A DNA stretch of 25,030 bases, taken from NCBI GenBank assembly GCA_002501135.1, contig DLRQ01000086.1:1-25030 (forward strand), given 5' to 3'. Source of the DNA: Candidatus Neomicrothrix sp. UBA7884. GTDB taxonomy: Bacteria; Actinomycetota; Acidimicrobiia; Acidimicrobiales; MedAcidi-G1. The notes under the pieces were generated by a model that saw only the letters and a list, made by a program, of their open reading frames with translations, was not told the DNA's origin and ran no database searches. Each line of letters starts with the position of its first letter. Within the stretch, counting starts at the first letter, position 1. The translations under genes were made by a program, and so were the position numbers. Positions 1 through 6,920 of the stretch are shown here, in pieces.

Positions 1-153
1 GACGTCGAGTTGTTCGAACGCCACGCTGCCGTCACGGTGGTCGACCAGGCGGGAGTCGCGCCGTTCCCAGGTAACGGCGTCGTAGGGATCGGATCCTTCG
101 TTGGTGAAATGGCGGCCGATTCCAAGCACTCCACGATCTGGTACCAGCGTCAT
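1..153 (-). CDS. nrdJ: Adenosylcobalamin-dependent (class II) ribonucleoside-diphosphate reductase, N-terminal fragment
   Basis: Only the first 51 codons are in the window; the gene runs off the left edge. The visible protein begins MTLVPDRGVLGIGRHF and goes on through WERRDSRLVDHRDGSVAFEQ. This matches the usual start of class II NrdJ enzymes, which have a 'PxDxVxWExRDA...DGxVAFEQ' signature before the catalytic barrel. The enzyme reduces ribonucleotides to deoxyribonucleotides using a B12 radical, so it works with or without oxygen. The ATG at 153 is well supported by an AGGAG six bases upstream. No active-site cysteines are visible in this fragment, so the call rests on the N-terminal signature. 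The gene is divergent from the RibD-like reductase. I see no NrdR box and no convincing cobalamin riboswitch in the 262-base gap. Confidence 0.83.
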   Translation of the reverse strand, partial: MTLVPDRGVLGIGRHFTNEGSDPYDAVTWERRDSRLVDHRDGSVAFEQLDV

Positions 154-250
154 CTAGGGCTCCTGATTTCGTCTCTTGCCATCTGGGTCTCCGGCACCGG
201 TGTCCCCGAAATGAAGCCGGGGTCCGACTGTAGGGTCCGCGGGTGACAAC

Positions 251-269
251 CTCCGGGACCCTCCCGGAG
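251..269. repeat. Perfect 7-bp inverted repeat in the nrdJ upstream gap
   Basis: CTCCGGG and CCCGGAG flank a 5-base loop (ACCCT). It lies about 100 bases upstream of nrdJ and 147 bases upstream of the likely RibD-like start. No T-run follows on either strand, so it is not a typical terminator. It could be a leader hairpin of nrdJ or an operator. Nothing else recognisable is in 154-402. Confidence 0.4.
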
Positions 270-402
270 ACGACCGCTGTCGCACCATACGGAGCCTCCC
301 CTGTGGAGGACTAGGGGACTTGCTGTGGATTTCGCGACACGTACAGATCTCATGAGGTAGGTGCCAGAAAGTCTTCCCGATGCCCCGGTATCGCCACGCG
401 GT

Positions 403-408
403 TACGGT
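403..408 (+). promoter_or_regulatory. Candidate leaderless -10 element (TACGGT) of the RibD-like gene
   Basis: TACGGT fits the actinobacterial TAnnnT -10 pattern. It is followed by exactly seven bases ending in C and then by GTG at 416. There is no Shine-Dalgarno sequence. The same geometry precedes several other genes in this window. No good -35 hexamer is visible. Confidence 0.5.
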
Positions 409-417
409 TCGAACCGT
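404..417. promoter_or_regulatory. Perfect 14-bp palindrome across the -10 and start codon
   Basis: ACGGTTCGAACCGT reads the same on both strands. It covers most of the inferred -10 hexamer, the spacer and the first two bases of the GTG start codon. A dimeric repressor bound here would block transcription start. No regulator can be assigned from sequence alone. Confidence 0.45.
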
Positions 418-1177
418 GAGACAGGTGTTCCCCACCGACAGCGGTGCAGTCGATATAGACCCGGTCGACCTCGTCCATGACGAAGTGCGCCAGACAGACG
501 GAACACGCCCGTGGGTGCTCATGAACATGATCTCCTCTGCCGACGGGGCGACCACTCTCGACGGGGCCTCTGGTGGCCTCGGCGGTGAAGCCGATCGACG
601 CCTGCTGGGCACGCTGCGTGGCCTTGCCGACGTGATCCTCGTTGGTGCTAGCACGGTGAGGGCTGAGAACTACAGGGCACCGAGAACCCCGGACGACAGG
701 GTTGGGGTGTTGCGTGCAACCAGCGGAAGGCCACCGCGCCCACGCCTGGCAGTGGTCTCGGCCAGCCTCGCCCTGGACCCGACCGCCCTCATGTTTCGCC
801 CGGTAGGCCCGGCAGACCCGCCACCGCTCATCTACACGGCGACCGGTGCGCCCGGCTCTGCCCGCGACTCTCTTTCTGGTGTGGCCGAGGTGGTCGACGC
901 CGGGACCGGCAGCCAGGTTGATGTCGGGCTTGTCGTGGCCGACCTTGCCGGGCGGGGCGCCGGCGTGGTCCTGGCCGAGGGCGGCCCGTCGCTCAACCAC
1001 CAGTTGGTGGCCGCTGGCCTCGTCGACGAACTGAACCTAACGATCTCTCCACTGCTCGTGGGAGGAACCGCCAAACGGATCCTGTCGGGACCGACCCTGG
1101 CCGCACCCGCCGGCCTGAGGTTGGACCGGGTGCTCAGCGATGACGGGTACCTGTTCTGCCGCTACCTGCTCGGTTGA
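416..1177 (+). CDS. RibD C-terminal-domain (pyrimidine reductase family) protein
   Basis: A stand-alone reductase of about 253 residues with the dihydrofolate-reductase-like fold of the RibD C-terminal domain. Visible family features are RPWVLMNMISSADGATTLDG near residues 31-50, the ADRRLLGTLRGLADVILVGASTV stretch near 59-81, and the GGPSLNHQLVAAGLVDEL block near the C-terminus that binds NADPH and substrate. No cytidine-deaminase half is present. The family reduces the ribosylamino-pyrimidine intermediate of riboflavin synthesis, but stand-alone actinobacterial members are mostly uncharacterised, so the substrate here is open. I prefer GTG 416 (VRQVFP, the usual family start, with a leaderless promoter seven bases upstream) over ATG 380 in the same frame. 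It is divergent from nrdJ and convergent with the LysM gene. Confidence 0.82.
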   Translation: MRQVFPTDSGAVDIDPVDLVHDEVRQTDGTRPWVLMNMISSADGATTLDGASGGLGGEADRRLLGTLRGLADVILVGASTVRAENYRAPRTPDDRVGVLRATSGRPPRPRLAVVSASLALDPTALMFRPVGPADPPPLIYTATGAPGSARDSLSGVAEVVDAGTGSQVDVGLVVADLAGRGAGVVLAEGGPSLNHQLVAAGLVDELNLTISPLLVGGTAKRILSGPTLAAPAGLRLDRVLSDDGYLFCRYLLG

Positions 1178-1216
1178 ACGGCCGCAAGGCCTCGCCCCGC
1201 CCCCGGGCAGGAATGT

Positions 1217-1615
1217 CTATGGAAGGGTCACGCCCGGTGGCAGGACAATCTTCTGGCCTGCATGGAGCAGAGGCCCACCAGATGCCACGGCCAACTGGTC
1301 GACCGTGTGGCGAAGGTCGACACCGGGAGGTGTGATGCGTTCTGCAATGAGCCAGAGAGAATCGCCGGGCTGAACCACGTAGACGACAGGATCTCCGGCG
1401 GCTCCAGCCAGTGCGGAACCTGGAGAGCCGTTGACCTGTCCGGCAATCTCACCGGCTACGAGCGATGCGAAGAAGACGACAGTGGAAAGCACGGCAGCTA
1501 CCAGGATGCGGCGACGGCGGTACACCGATGCCGGAATCGGGTACACGAGGCTCTGTGTGGTGGTCTGAATCCGAAAGCCGTGGGCCAAGCTGGTTGCGTG
1601 GGTGAGTGCGGTCAT
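1217..1615 (-). CDS. LysM-domain membrane protein divergent from lexA; candidate SOS cell-division suppressor
   Basis: A protein of 132 residues. A basic segment (VYRRRRI) precedes one hydrophobic helix (roughly residues 37-58, ILVAAVLSTVVFF). A LysM peptidoglycan-binding domain follows at the C-terminus: VVYVVQPGDSLWLIAERI ... GQKIVLPPG. ATG 1615 is chosen because an AGGA lies eight bases upstream; an in-frame ATG at 1624 is possible. Position and architecture match the known SOS-induced division inhibitors encoded beside lexA in Gram-positives (YneA of Bacillus, DivS of Corynebacterium, ChiZ/Rv2719c of Mycobacterium): one membrane helix with, in YneA and ChiZ, a LysM domain. By inference it delays septation after DNA damage. 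Its inferred promoter contains a perfect LexA box. The role is analogy, not proof. Confidence 0.8.
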   Translation of the reverse strand: MTALTHATSLAHGFRIQTTTQSLVYPIPASVYRRRRILVAAVLSTVVFFASLVAGEIAGQVNGSPGSALAGAAGDPVVYVVQPGDSLWLIAERITPPGVDLRHTVDQLAVASGGPLLHAGQKIVLPPGVTLP

Positions 1616-1684
1616 GTCATACATCCTGTCGCAGGGGTGTGACAGCTCCTGTGGAAACCGATGGCACCACCTGAACAGCGGTCC

Positions 1685-1714
1685 TTGACATGGAACGTCT
1701 GTTCGGGGAACATA
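1685..1714 (+). promoter_or_regulatory. Candidate lexA promoter
   Basis: A consensus -35 TTGACA lies at 1685-1690. An AT-rich stretch about 18 bases downstream (AACATA, 1709-1714) could serve as a weak -10. Two LexA-type boxes overlap this segment, as expected for autoregulation. The -10 is not convincing on its own. Confidence 0.4.
1693..1704. promoter_or_regulatory. LexA (SOS) box, perfect
   Basis: GAACGTCTGTTC matches the Gram-positive/actinobacterial SOS box GAAC-N4-GTTC at all eight conserved positions. It starts three bases after the lexA -35 hexamer. Confidence 0.8.
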
Positions 1715-1719
1715 TGTGC
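1708..1719. promoter_or_regulatory. LexA (SOS) box, one mismatch
   Basis: GAACATATGTGC differs from GAAC-N4-GTTC at one base. It starts exactly 15 bases after the previous box, so the two would lie about one and a half helical turns apart. Confidence 0.5.
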
Positions 1720-1722
1720 GAC

Positions 1723-1734
1723 GTACAGGTGTTC
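1723..1734. promoter_or_regulatory. LexA (SOS) box, one mismatch
   Basis: GTACAGGTGTTC differs from consensus at one base in the left half-site. It again starts 15 bases after the previous box. Confidence 0.5.
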
Positions 1735-1747
1735 GATCACAACTATC

Positions 1748-1775
1748 AGTGTACCGAACACCTGTTCGATTGCAA
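1748..1775 (-). promoter_or_regulatory. Candidate promoter of the LysM gene
   Basis: Reading the minus strand, TTGCAA (1775-1770) and TACACT (1753-1748) are separated by 16 bases. A perfect LexA box fills this spacer, so LexA binding would exclude RNA polymerase. The transcript would have a leader of about 130 bases before ATG 1615. Confidence 0.55.
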
Positions 1776-1788
1776 GCAACTTCACGAA
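1755..1788. repeat. Copy 1 of an extended element shared with the recA control region
   Basis: Aligned with 11593-11625, 28 of 34 columns are identical with one gap. The shared parts are CGAACA, GTTCGAT, GCAAGCA, CTTCAC and a final AA. Similarity therefore continues about 20 bases beyond the LexA box, into what would be the -35 region and the sequence upstream of it for the minus-strand promoter. Confidence 0.7.
1756..1767. promoter_or_regulatory. LexA (SOS) box, perfect
   Basis: GAACACCTGTTC matches at all eight conserved positions and has the favoured flanking C and G. It lies in the -35/-10 spacer of the inferred LysM-gene promoter and 56 bases before the lexA start codon. Confidence 0.85.
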
Positions 1789-1823
1789 AATCCCACAGAC
1801 AAGCCCGAGAGCGAGCAGCAGTC

Positions 1824-2456
1824 ATGATCCACAAGGACCTCACCGACAGGCAGCGCCAGATCCTGTACTTCGTCGACTCCCACACCCGGGAGCACGGCTA
1901 CCCACCCTCCGTTCGCGAAATCGGAAAGGCTGTGGGGCTCACCTCCCCCTCCACGGTCCACTCACACCTCGCAACCCTCGAGGACCGCGACTACCTGCGC
2001 CGCGACCCCTCAAAGCCACGGGCCATCGAGGTCCGCCTCGACCCCAGTACCGGAGCCGCCGTCGACCGCGGATCTGTCCGCCACGTACCCCTCGTCGGCG
2101 ACATCGCCGCAGGCACAGGCGTGCTCGCTATGGAGAACGTCGAGGAGTCCGTCCCCATGCCGTCCGAGTTCACCGGCAGCGGAGACCTCTTCATGCTCAG
2201 GGTCAGGGGCGACTCCATGATCGATGCCGGCATCTTCAACGGTGACCACGTCGTCGCCCGGGTTCAGCCCACCGCCGACCCCGGAGACCTCGTGGTCGCC
2301 GGGATCCCAGACGGCGAGGCAACCGTCAAACACCTCAGAATTGACGGCGAAACCGTCGTTCTGGTTCCCTCCAACCCGGCCTTCGACGAGTTGCGCTACC
2401 CGGCCGACGAGGTCGACATCTACGGTCGGGTGGTCACGGTTCTGCGCAGGGTCTGA
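1824..2456 (+). CDS. lexA: LexA SOS repressor
   Basis: A protein of 210 residues, a normal length. The N-terminal winged helix-turn-helix (about residues 5-65) has the typical LTDRQRQILYFV start and PPSVREIGKAVGLTSPSTVHSHL recognition region. The C-terminal S24 autoprotease domain has its cleavage site at Ala96-Gly97 (DIAAGTG), catalytic Ser131 (RGDSMI) and Lys169 (ATVKHL). It represses the SOS regulon until RecA filaments trigger self-cleavage. ATG 1824 is chosen because MIHKDLTDRQRQ is the family start; the frame is open further upstream but crosses the LexA boxes. Four LexA-type boxes upstream indicate autoregulation and shared control with the divergent LysM gene. It converges on dapE with a 16-base gap and no visible terminator. 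Confidence 0.97.
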   Translation: MIHKDLTDRQRQILYFVDSHTREHGYPPSVREIGKAVGLTSPSTVHSHLATLEDRDYLRRDPSKPRAIEVRLDPSTGAAVDRGSVRHVPLVGDIAAGTGVLAMENVEESVPMPSEFTGSGDLFMLRVRGDSMIDAGIFNGDHVVARVQPTADPGDLVVAGIPDGEATVKHLRIDGETVVLVPSNPAFDELRYPADEVDIYGRVVTVLRRV

Positions 2457-2472
2457 CCCACGCTCCCCGGCC

Positions 2473-3537
2473 TCAGACGTCGGCCGCCAGCAACCTTGCG
2501 AGGGCGTCGTAGCAGGCCACCAGGGACCCCCTCTCGATTCGTTCGTCTGCCGTGTGGGCGAGCGTCGACTCACCGGGCCCGAAGTTCACAGCGGGCATCC
2601 CCCTGGCGGCAAAGAACGCGACGTCGGTCCAGCCCAGCTTGGCCCGCACGTCAAGGCCACCATCGGCAACCAGGTTCAACAACAACCGATGCCCGAGCCC
2701 CGGTGCCGCAGCCGGTGCGTGGTCCACAAGAACCACCTCGTCGTCATCATCGATGAACGGCTCCAGCACCTCCCTGACATGGGCCTCGGCCTCTCCACCG
2801 CTGCGATCGGGGGCATACCGGTGGTTGATGAGGAGATCCACCCTGTCGGGTACGACGTTGCCGGCGATGCCACCGTCGATACGCACCACCTGCAGGGCTT
2901 CACGGAAGGTGCAGCCGTCGATCTCGGGTTCACGGTATTCATAGGCATCGACCGCCGACAGGAGCCCACCTGCCCGGTGAATGGCGTTGACACCCATCCA
3001 GGGCCGTGCAGAGTGTGCCCGCACACCCGAGAGTGACACCCTGAAGCGCATGGTGCCCTGACATCCCGCCTCGACTGCCGCCCCGGTCGGCTCACCCAGA
3101 ATCGCCACATCACCCTCGAGCAGGTGCGGTGCCTCGGCGAGGATCTCACCGAGGCCGTTGAGCTCGCTGGCGACCTCCTCGCGGGCGTAAAAGACCCAGG
3201 TCACGTCAACTGACGGTTCCGGCACCGAGGTGGCGAGCTCCATCATGACCGCCAGGCCGCCCTTCATGTCAGCGCTGCCGAGGCCTGTGCAGGTGTCGCC
3301 GTCGATACGGGCACCGGCAGCGGTGTCGCCGGGAACCGTGTCGGTGTGACCGGCCAGGATCAGCCTCTGCGGTCGGCCCAGGTCGGTTCGCGCCACCAGG
3401 TTGTCCCCCACCCTGTCGATGCTGAGACCACGGACAGCTCTCAACCTGGCCTCTATCAGGGCGACGATCGCCGCCTCGTCATGGCTCACCGACGGCACCG
3501 AAACCAGCTCGGCGGTGAGGGCCAGCAGGTCAGTCAT
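2473..3537 (-). CDS. dapE: Succinyl-diaminopimelate desuccinylase
   Basis: An M20-family zinc hydrolase of 354 residues. It removes succinate from N-succinyl-LL-diaminopimelate to give LL-diaminopimelate. Metal and catalytic residues are visible: His64 and Asp66 in LAGHTDTVP, the bridging Asp90 in GLGSADMKGG, the general base pair Glu120-Glu121 in YAREE, Glu149 in ILGEPTG, and His328 in STLAHTADE. The lid domain sits in the middle (about 165-280). Sequence style fits the actinobacterial DapE branch. ATG 3537 lies 28 bases after the dapD stop codon, so the two genes are probably co-transcribed. M20 peptidases resemble one another, but direct adjacency to dapD makes DapE the firm choice. Confidence 0.93.
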   Translation of the reverse strand: MTDLLALTAELVSVPSVSHDEAAIVALIEARLRAVRGLSIDRVGDNLVARTDLGRPQRLILAGHTDTVPGDTAAGARIDGDTCTGLGSADMKGGLAVMMELATSVPEPSVDVTWVFYAREEVASELNGLGEILAEAPHLLEGDVAILGEPTGAAVEAGCQGTMRFRVSLSGVRAHSARPWMGVNAIHRAGGLLSAVDAYEYREPEIDGCTFREALQVVRIDGGIAGNVVPDRVDLLINHRYAPDRSGGEAEAHVREVLEPFIDDDDEVVLVDHAPAAAPGLGHRLLLNLVADGGLDVRAKLGWTDVAFFAARGMPAVNFGPGESTLAHTADERIERGSLVACYDALARLLAADV

Positions 3538-3565
3538 GGCAAGCGTTCCGTGGGCGGCCGGGGCG

Positions 3566-4390
3566 TCAGGTGGTGACGCCGTGGGTGCGCAGGATGTCGT
3601 TGAGGGCGGACTTGTCGTGGCGCTCGCCCGGGTCGAGACGCCTGATGACGAGCACGCATGGCATTCCGAACCGGCCACCCGCGAACTCACGCCCTCGACT
3701 GGCCTGGACAGCCACACACCAGGAAGGCACCTCGCCCCTGCTCAACTCCTCGCCGGTCTCGGCGTCGATGACCGGGATGGAACCCGTCAGGACCGCCCCC
3801 GCACCGAGCACCACGCCGTCACCGACCCGGGCACCCTCGGCCACTATGCAGCGACTTCCGATGAGGCAGTCGTCGCCGACCATGACAGGAACGGCATTCG
3901 GGGGTTCAAGGACACCACCGATTCCAACGCCCCCCGAGAGGTGCACGTTGGCTCCGATCTGTGCACAGGAACCGACGGTCGCCCACGTATCCACCATGGT
4001 GTTGGCGCCCACATAGGCACCGATGTTGATGTAGCTGGGCATCATGATCACACCCGGGCCCTGATAGCTGCCCCACCGGGCCGACGCGCCGGGAACCACC
4101 CGGACCCCGCGGGAGGCGTAGTCGGCCTTGAGAGGAATCTTGTCGGCGAACTCGAACGGACCGACCTCGATGGTTGACATCTGTGCCTGACGGAACAGCA
4201 ACAGGATGGCCAACTTCAGCCACTCGTTGACCACCACGCCACCCTCACCGTCGGGTTCGGCGACACGGGCCTCCCCGGAATCCAGCAATTCGATTGCAGC
4301 GTGAATAACGGAGTTAGCGCCCTCGTCGTCGACATCCAGCGAATCGCGGGCCGCCCAGATGTCCTCGATCTGGGTGCGAAGGTCTGACAT
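3566..4390 (-). CDS. dapD: 2,3,4,5-tetrahydropyridine-2,6-dicarboxylate N-succinyltransferase
   Basis: A protein of 274 residues, the length of the E. coli enzyme, transferring succinyl from succinyl-CoA to tetrahydrodipicolinate. The helical N-terminal domain holds the NEWLKLAILLLFR helix. The left-handed beta-helix has hexapeptide repeats from about residue 105 to 205 (YINIGAYVGANTMVDTWATVG, then GVGIGGVLEP). It is the classical enterobacterial-length form, not the longer mycobacterial one. It lies between dapC and dapE. There is no Shine-Dalgarno sequence; a TAGCCT sits seven bases before the ATG, suggesting its own leaderless transcript inside the cluster. Confidence 0.95.
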   Translation of the reverse strand: MSDLRTQIEDIWAARDSLDVDDEGANSVIHAAIELLDSGEARVAEPDGEGGVVVNEWLKLAILLLFRQAQMSTIEVGPFEFADKIPLKADYASRGVRVVPGASARWGSYQGPGVIMMPSYINIGAYVGANTMVDTWATVGSCAQIGANVHLSGGVGIGGVLEPPNAVPVMVGDDCLIGSRCIVAEGARVGDGVVLGAGAVLTGSIPVIDAETGEELSRGEVPSWCVAVQASRGREFAGGRFGMPCVLVIRRLDPGERHDKSALNDILRTHGVTT

Positions 4391-4397
4391 GGCGCCG

Positions 4398-4403
4398 AGG
4401 CTA
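4398..4403 (-). promoter_or_regulatory. Candidate leaderless -10 element (TAGCCT) of dapD
   Basis: On the minus strand TAGCCT is followed by CGGCGCC (seven bases) and the dapD ATG. It falls in the 47-base gap after the dapC stop. No -35 hexamer is evident. Confidence 0.55.
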
Positions 4404-4437
4404 CAGCCCGGGATGTGCCCGCCGGGACCGGTTTTGG

Positions 4438-5547
4438 TCAGATGCCGACCCTGTCGCGCAGGAGGCCGATGCGCTCATCGCCGGCCACGGCCGCCAGGCG
4501 CACATGGTCGGAGCCGGCGTCGCCGAAGAACTCCCCCGGGCTGACAACCATCCCAACCTCGTCTGCGAGCCGACGGGCGAACCCCCATGCATCCCCCCCT
4601 GGAACAGACACCCAGAGGTAGAAGCCGCCTCCCGGCATGGGCACATCCACACCGACTGCCGCCATCACCTCGACAAGCGATTCGAGGCGACGCCTGTAGC
4701 GGTCGCGCTGCATATCGACATGGTCCTGGTCTGAGAGGGCTGCCACCGCTGCTGTCTGGGCCGGGCCGGGAACCATGAAGCCCTGGTGCTTACGGACCTC
4801 CTGCAGGTAGGTGACCAGGTCGGGGTCGCCGGCGTAGTACCCGACCCGCAGGCCAGCCAGGTTGGAGCGCTTCGAAAGTGAGTGGACGGCCAGCACGCCG
4901 TCAGAACCATGACGGAGGACCGACCTAGGTGAACCCTGCCATGTGAACTCGGCGTAGCACTCGTCGGACAGGACGGTCACGCCGTGTGAACGTCCCCACA
5001 AGGAAGCGGCCTCCAGGTCGTCGAGCCCCCCGGCCGGGTTGCCGGGCGTGTTCACCCACAGGGCCAGCGCCCTCGCCGCATCCGACTCGTCAATCGCCGA
5101 CAGGTCGAGACACCACTGAGCGTCGAGGGGAACCGCCACGGCCCGACACCCGGCCAGTTCGGCCCCCATGGCATAGGACGGATACGACACGGCCGGGTAC
5201 AAGATTGTGTCCCTCTTCGGGTCCCTGAGCCTGAGCAGATGGGGTAGGCCGGTCACGAGTTCCTTCGTGCCTATACACGCCCCGATCGCTGCCGGGTCCA
5301 GGCCCACGCCGAGGCTCCTGTCGGCCCAGTCGGCGACAGCCCGTCGCAGGTCTGCGCTTCCGATCGACGGTGGATATGTACGTGCCGGATCCGAATCGGC
5401 GAGGGCAGCAGCCACAACCTCGGGTACGGGGTCACTCGGGTTCCCGATCGAGAGGTCCACGGACCCACCGGGCAGTGACGCAGCCACCTGCCTCAGACCG
5501 TCGATCCGGTCGAACGGATACGGAGGCGGTTGGAAGCCGGCTACCAC
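4438..5547 (-). CDS. dapC: Succinyldiaminopimelate aminotransferase (class I/II PLP enzyme)
   Basis: A fold-type I aminotransferase of 369 residues. PLP-binding features: NTPGNP at 166-171, Asp195 and Tyr198 in SDECYAE, and the Schiff-base Lys226 in HSLSKRSNLAG. The N-terminus (PPPYPFDRIDGLR) is typical of actinobacterial DapC, which converts N-succinyl-2-amino-6-oxopimelate to N-succinyl-LL-diaminopimelate with glutamate. Its place directly upstream of dapD and dapE supports that substrate. Start is GTG 5547 with a G-rich stretch just upstream, 14 bases after the hflX stop. Other aminotransferase activities cannot be excluded from motifs alone. Confidence 0.88.
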   Translation of the reverse strand: MVAGFQPPPYPFDRIDGLRQVAASLPGGSVDLSIGNPSDPVPEVVAAALADSDPARTYPPSIGSADLRRAVADWADRSLGVGLDPAAIGACIGTKELVTGLPHLLRLRDPKRDTILYPAVSYPSYAMGAELAGCRAVAVPLDAQWCLDLSAIDESDAARALALWVNTPGNPAGGLDDLEAASLWGRSHGVTVLSDECYAEFTWQGSPRSVLRHGSDGVLAVHSLSKRSNLAGLRVGYYAGDPDLVTYLQEVRKHQGFMVPGPAQTAAVAALSDQDHVDMQRDRYRRRLESLVEVMAAVGVDVPMPGGGFYLWVSVPGGDAWGFARRLADEVGMVVSPGEFFGDAGSDHVRLAAVAGDERIGLLRDRVGI

Positions 5548-5561
5548 GTCGTCCCCCCGAC

Positions 5562-6920
5562 TCAGCCCGACAACCCGGGCCGGTCAGAATCCACGACGAA
5601 CTCGTCGAGGCGCCCAGCCGAACCGTCGTCCAGACGGGCCTCGAGACTCCATCCGTCCTCATCGGCTGTCTCGGACAGGACCTCTCCCTCACGGTGCACC
5701 ATCGCCAGGATGTCACCCCTGTCGAACGGGACCAGCAGCGAGTAGAGGCTCGTAACGGCCCGCAGCCTGTTCGCGACCTCGGCCAACAGTTCCGGAACAC
5801 CGTTTCCGGTGACGGCCGACACCACAACCGAGTCGGGCTCACGGGCAGCCAACCGGGCAGCTTCGACAGGTGCCATATCGGCCTTGTTGAACACGTACAA
5901 CTCAGGCACATCGGCCGCACCGATCTCGTTCAGAACGTGCCGTACGGCGTCGATGCTGCCCATCGGGTCGGGGTCTGACGAATCGACCACGTGCAAGAGG
6001 AGGTCTGCGTCGACCACAACGTCGAGGGTCGACTTGAAGGCATCGACCAGCTGGTGAGGCAGCTTGCGCACAAATCCGACAGTGTCGGTCAAGTAGACCG
6101 ACTCACCCCCGGGAAGGTCAAGGCGCCGGGTCGTGGCGTCGAGGGTCGCAAAGAGACGGTCCTCGACGAGCACCCCTGCGTCTGTCAGGCGGTTCAACAA
6201 CGTGGACTTTCCTGAGTTCGTGTAGCCCACGATGGCCACCGACTGGTTGCTGGTGCGCCGCCGGGCCTTCGACTGTGTGGCCCTGTGGCGTCTGACCCGC
6301 TTGAGGTCGGCTTCGAGGCGGCTGACACGACGCATGAGACGCCGCCTGTCGACTTCGAGCTGGGTCTCGCCAGGGCCCCTCGTTCCGATACCACCACCCT
6401 GCTGGCTTAGCACCTTTCCCATGCCACGCAGCCTCGGCAGCCGGTAGCGCAGTTGTGCCAACTCGACCTGGGCCTTGCCCTCGAGGCTGGATGCGTTCTG
6501 GGCGAAGATATCGAGGATCACGGCCGTGCGGTCGAGCGCCGACCGCTTCAAAATGGCGCTCAGGTTGCCCTGTTGTGCCGGGCTCAGCTCGTCGTCGAAC
6601 ACGACGGTGTCTGCGTCGTGTTCCTCTGAGACATCACGGATCTCTGCTGCCTTGCCGCTCCCCACATAGGTGGCAGCGTCGGGACTCTCACGCGACTGGT
6701 GAACCCGCGCTACGGCATCGGCCCCGGCTGTATCGACCAGTTGCGCCAACTCGTCGAGGGACGCCTCGGTGATCTCCGTGTCTCCCCGGTTGAGGGTTAC
6801 CCCGGCAAGGACGATGCGCTCACGGAACGCACGGTCAATCAGTCCGGTGCTCTCACCGCCGAACTCGCCGAAGGCGCCCCTGTGGGAATCATCGCTGCGG
6901 TTGGCCCGATCTTCACCCAT
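5562..6920 (-). CDS. hflX: HflX ribosome-associated GTPase
   Basis: A protein of 452 residues. The HflX N-terminal domain (about 32-190) contains the glycine-rich stretch GGGIGTRGPGETQLEVDRR. A coiled segment follows, then the GTPase domain: P-loop GYTNSGKST at 232-240, DTVGF at 279-283 and NKAD at 345-348. HflX binds the 50S subunit and splits stalled or heat-stressed ribosomes. ATG 6920 overlaps the dapF stop codon by eight bases (ATGGGTGA), indicating translational coupling. An in-frame TTG at 6941 is less likely. Gene order miaA-dapF-hflX is conserved in Actinobacteria. Confidence 0.95.
   Translation of the reverse strand: MGEDRANRSDDSHRGAFGEFGGESTGLIDRAFRERIVLAGVTLNRGDTEITEASLDELAQLVDTAGADAVARVHQSRESPDAATYVGSGKAAEIRDVSEEHDADTVVFDDELSPAQQGNLSAILKRSALDRTAVILDIFAQNASSLEGKAQVELAQLRYRLPRLRGMGKVLSQQGGGIGTRGPGETQLEVDRRRLMRRVSRLEADLKRVRRHRATQSKARRRTSNQSVAIVGYTNSGKSTLLNRLTDAGVLVEDRLFATLDATTRRLDLPGGESVYLTDTVGFVRKLPHQLVDAFKSTLDVVVDADLLLHVVDSSDPDPMGSIDAVRHVLNEIGAADVPELYVFNKADMAPVEAARLAAREPDSVVVSAVTGNGVPELLAEVANRLRAVTSLYSLLVPFDRGDILAMVHREGEVLSETADEDGWSLEARLDDGSAGRLDEFVVDSDRPGLSG

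Noticed and set aside
154..379. Possible cobalamin riboswitch upstream of nrdJ
   Set aside because: Fragments such as GCCGGAGACC on the minus strand resemble parts of the B12 element, but the core pieces are not in the right order or spacing. A B12-dependent enzyme would also not be expected to be repressed by its cofactor. A covariance-model search would decide.
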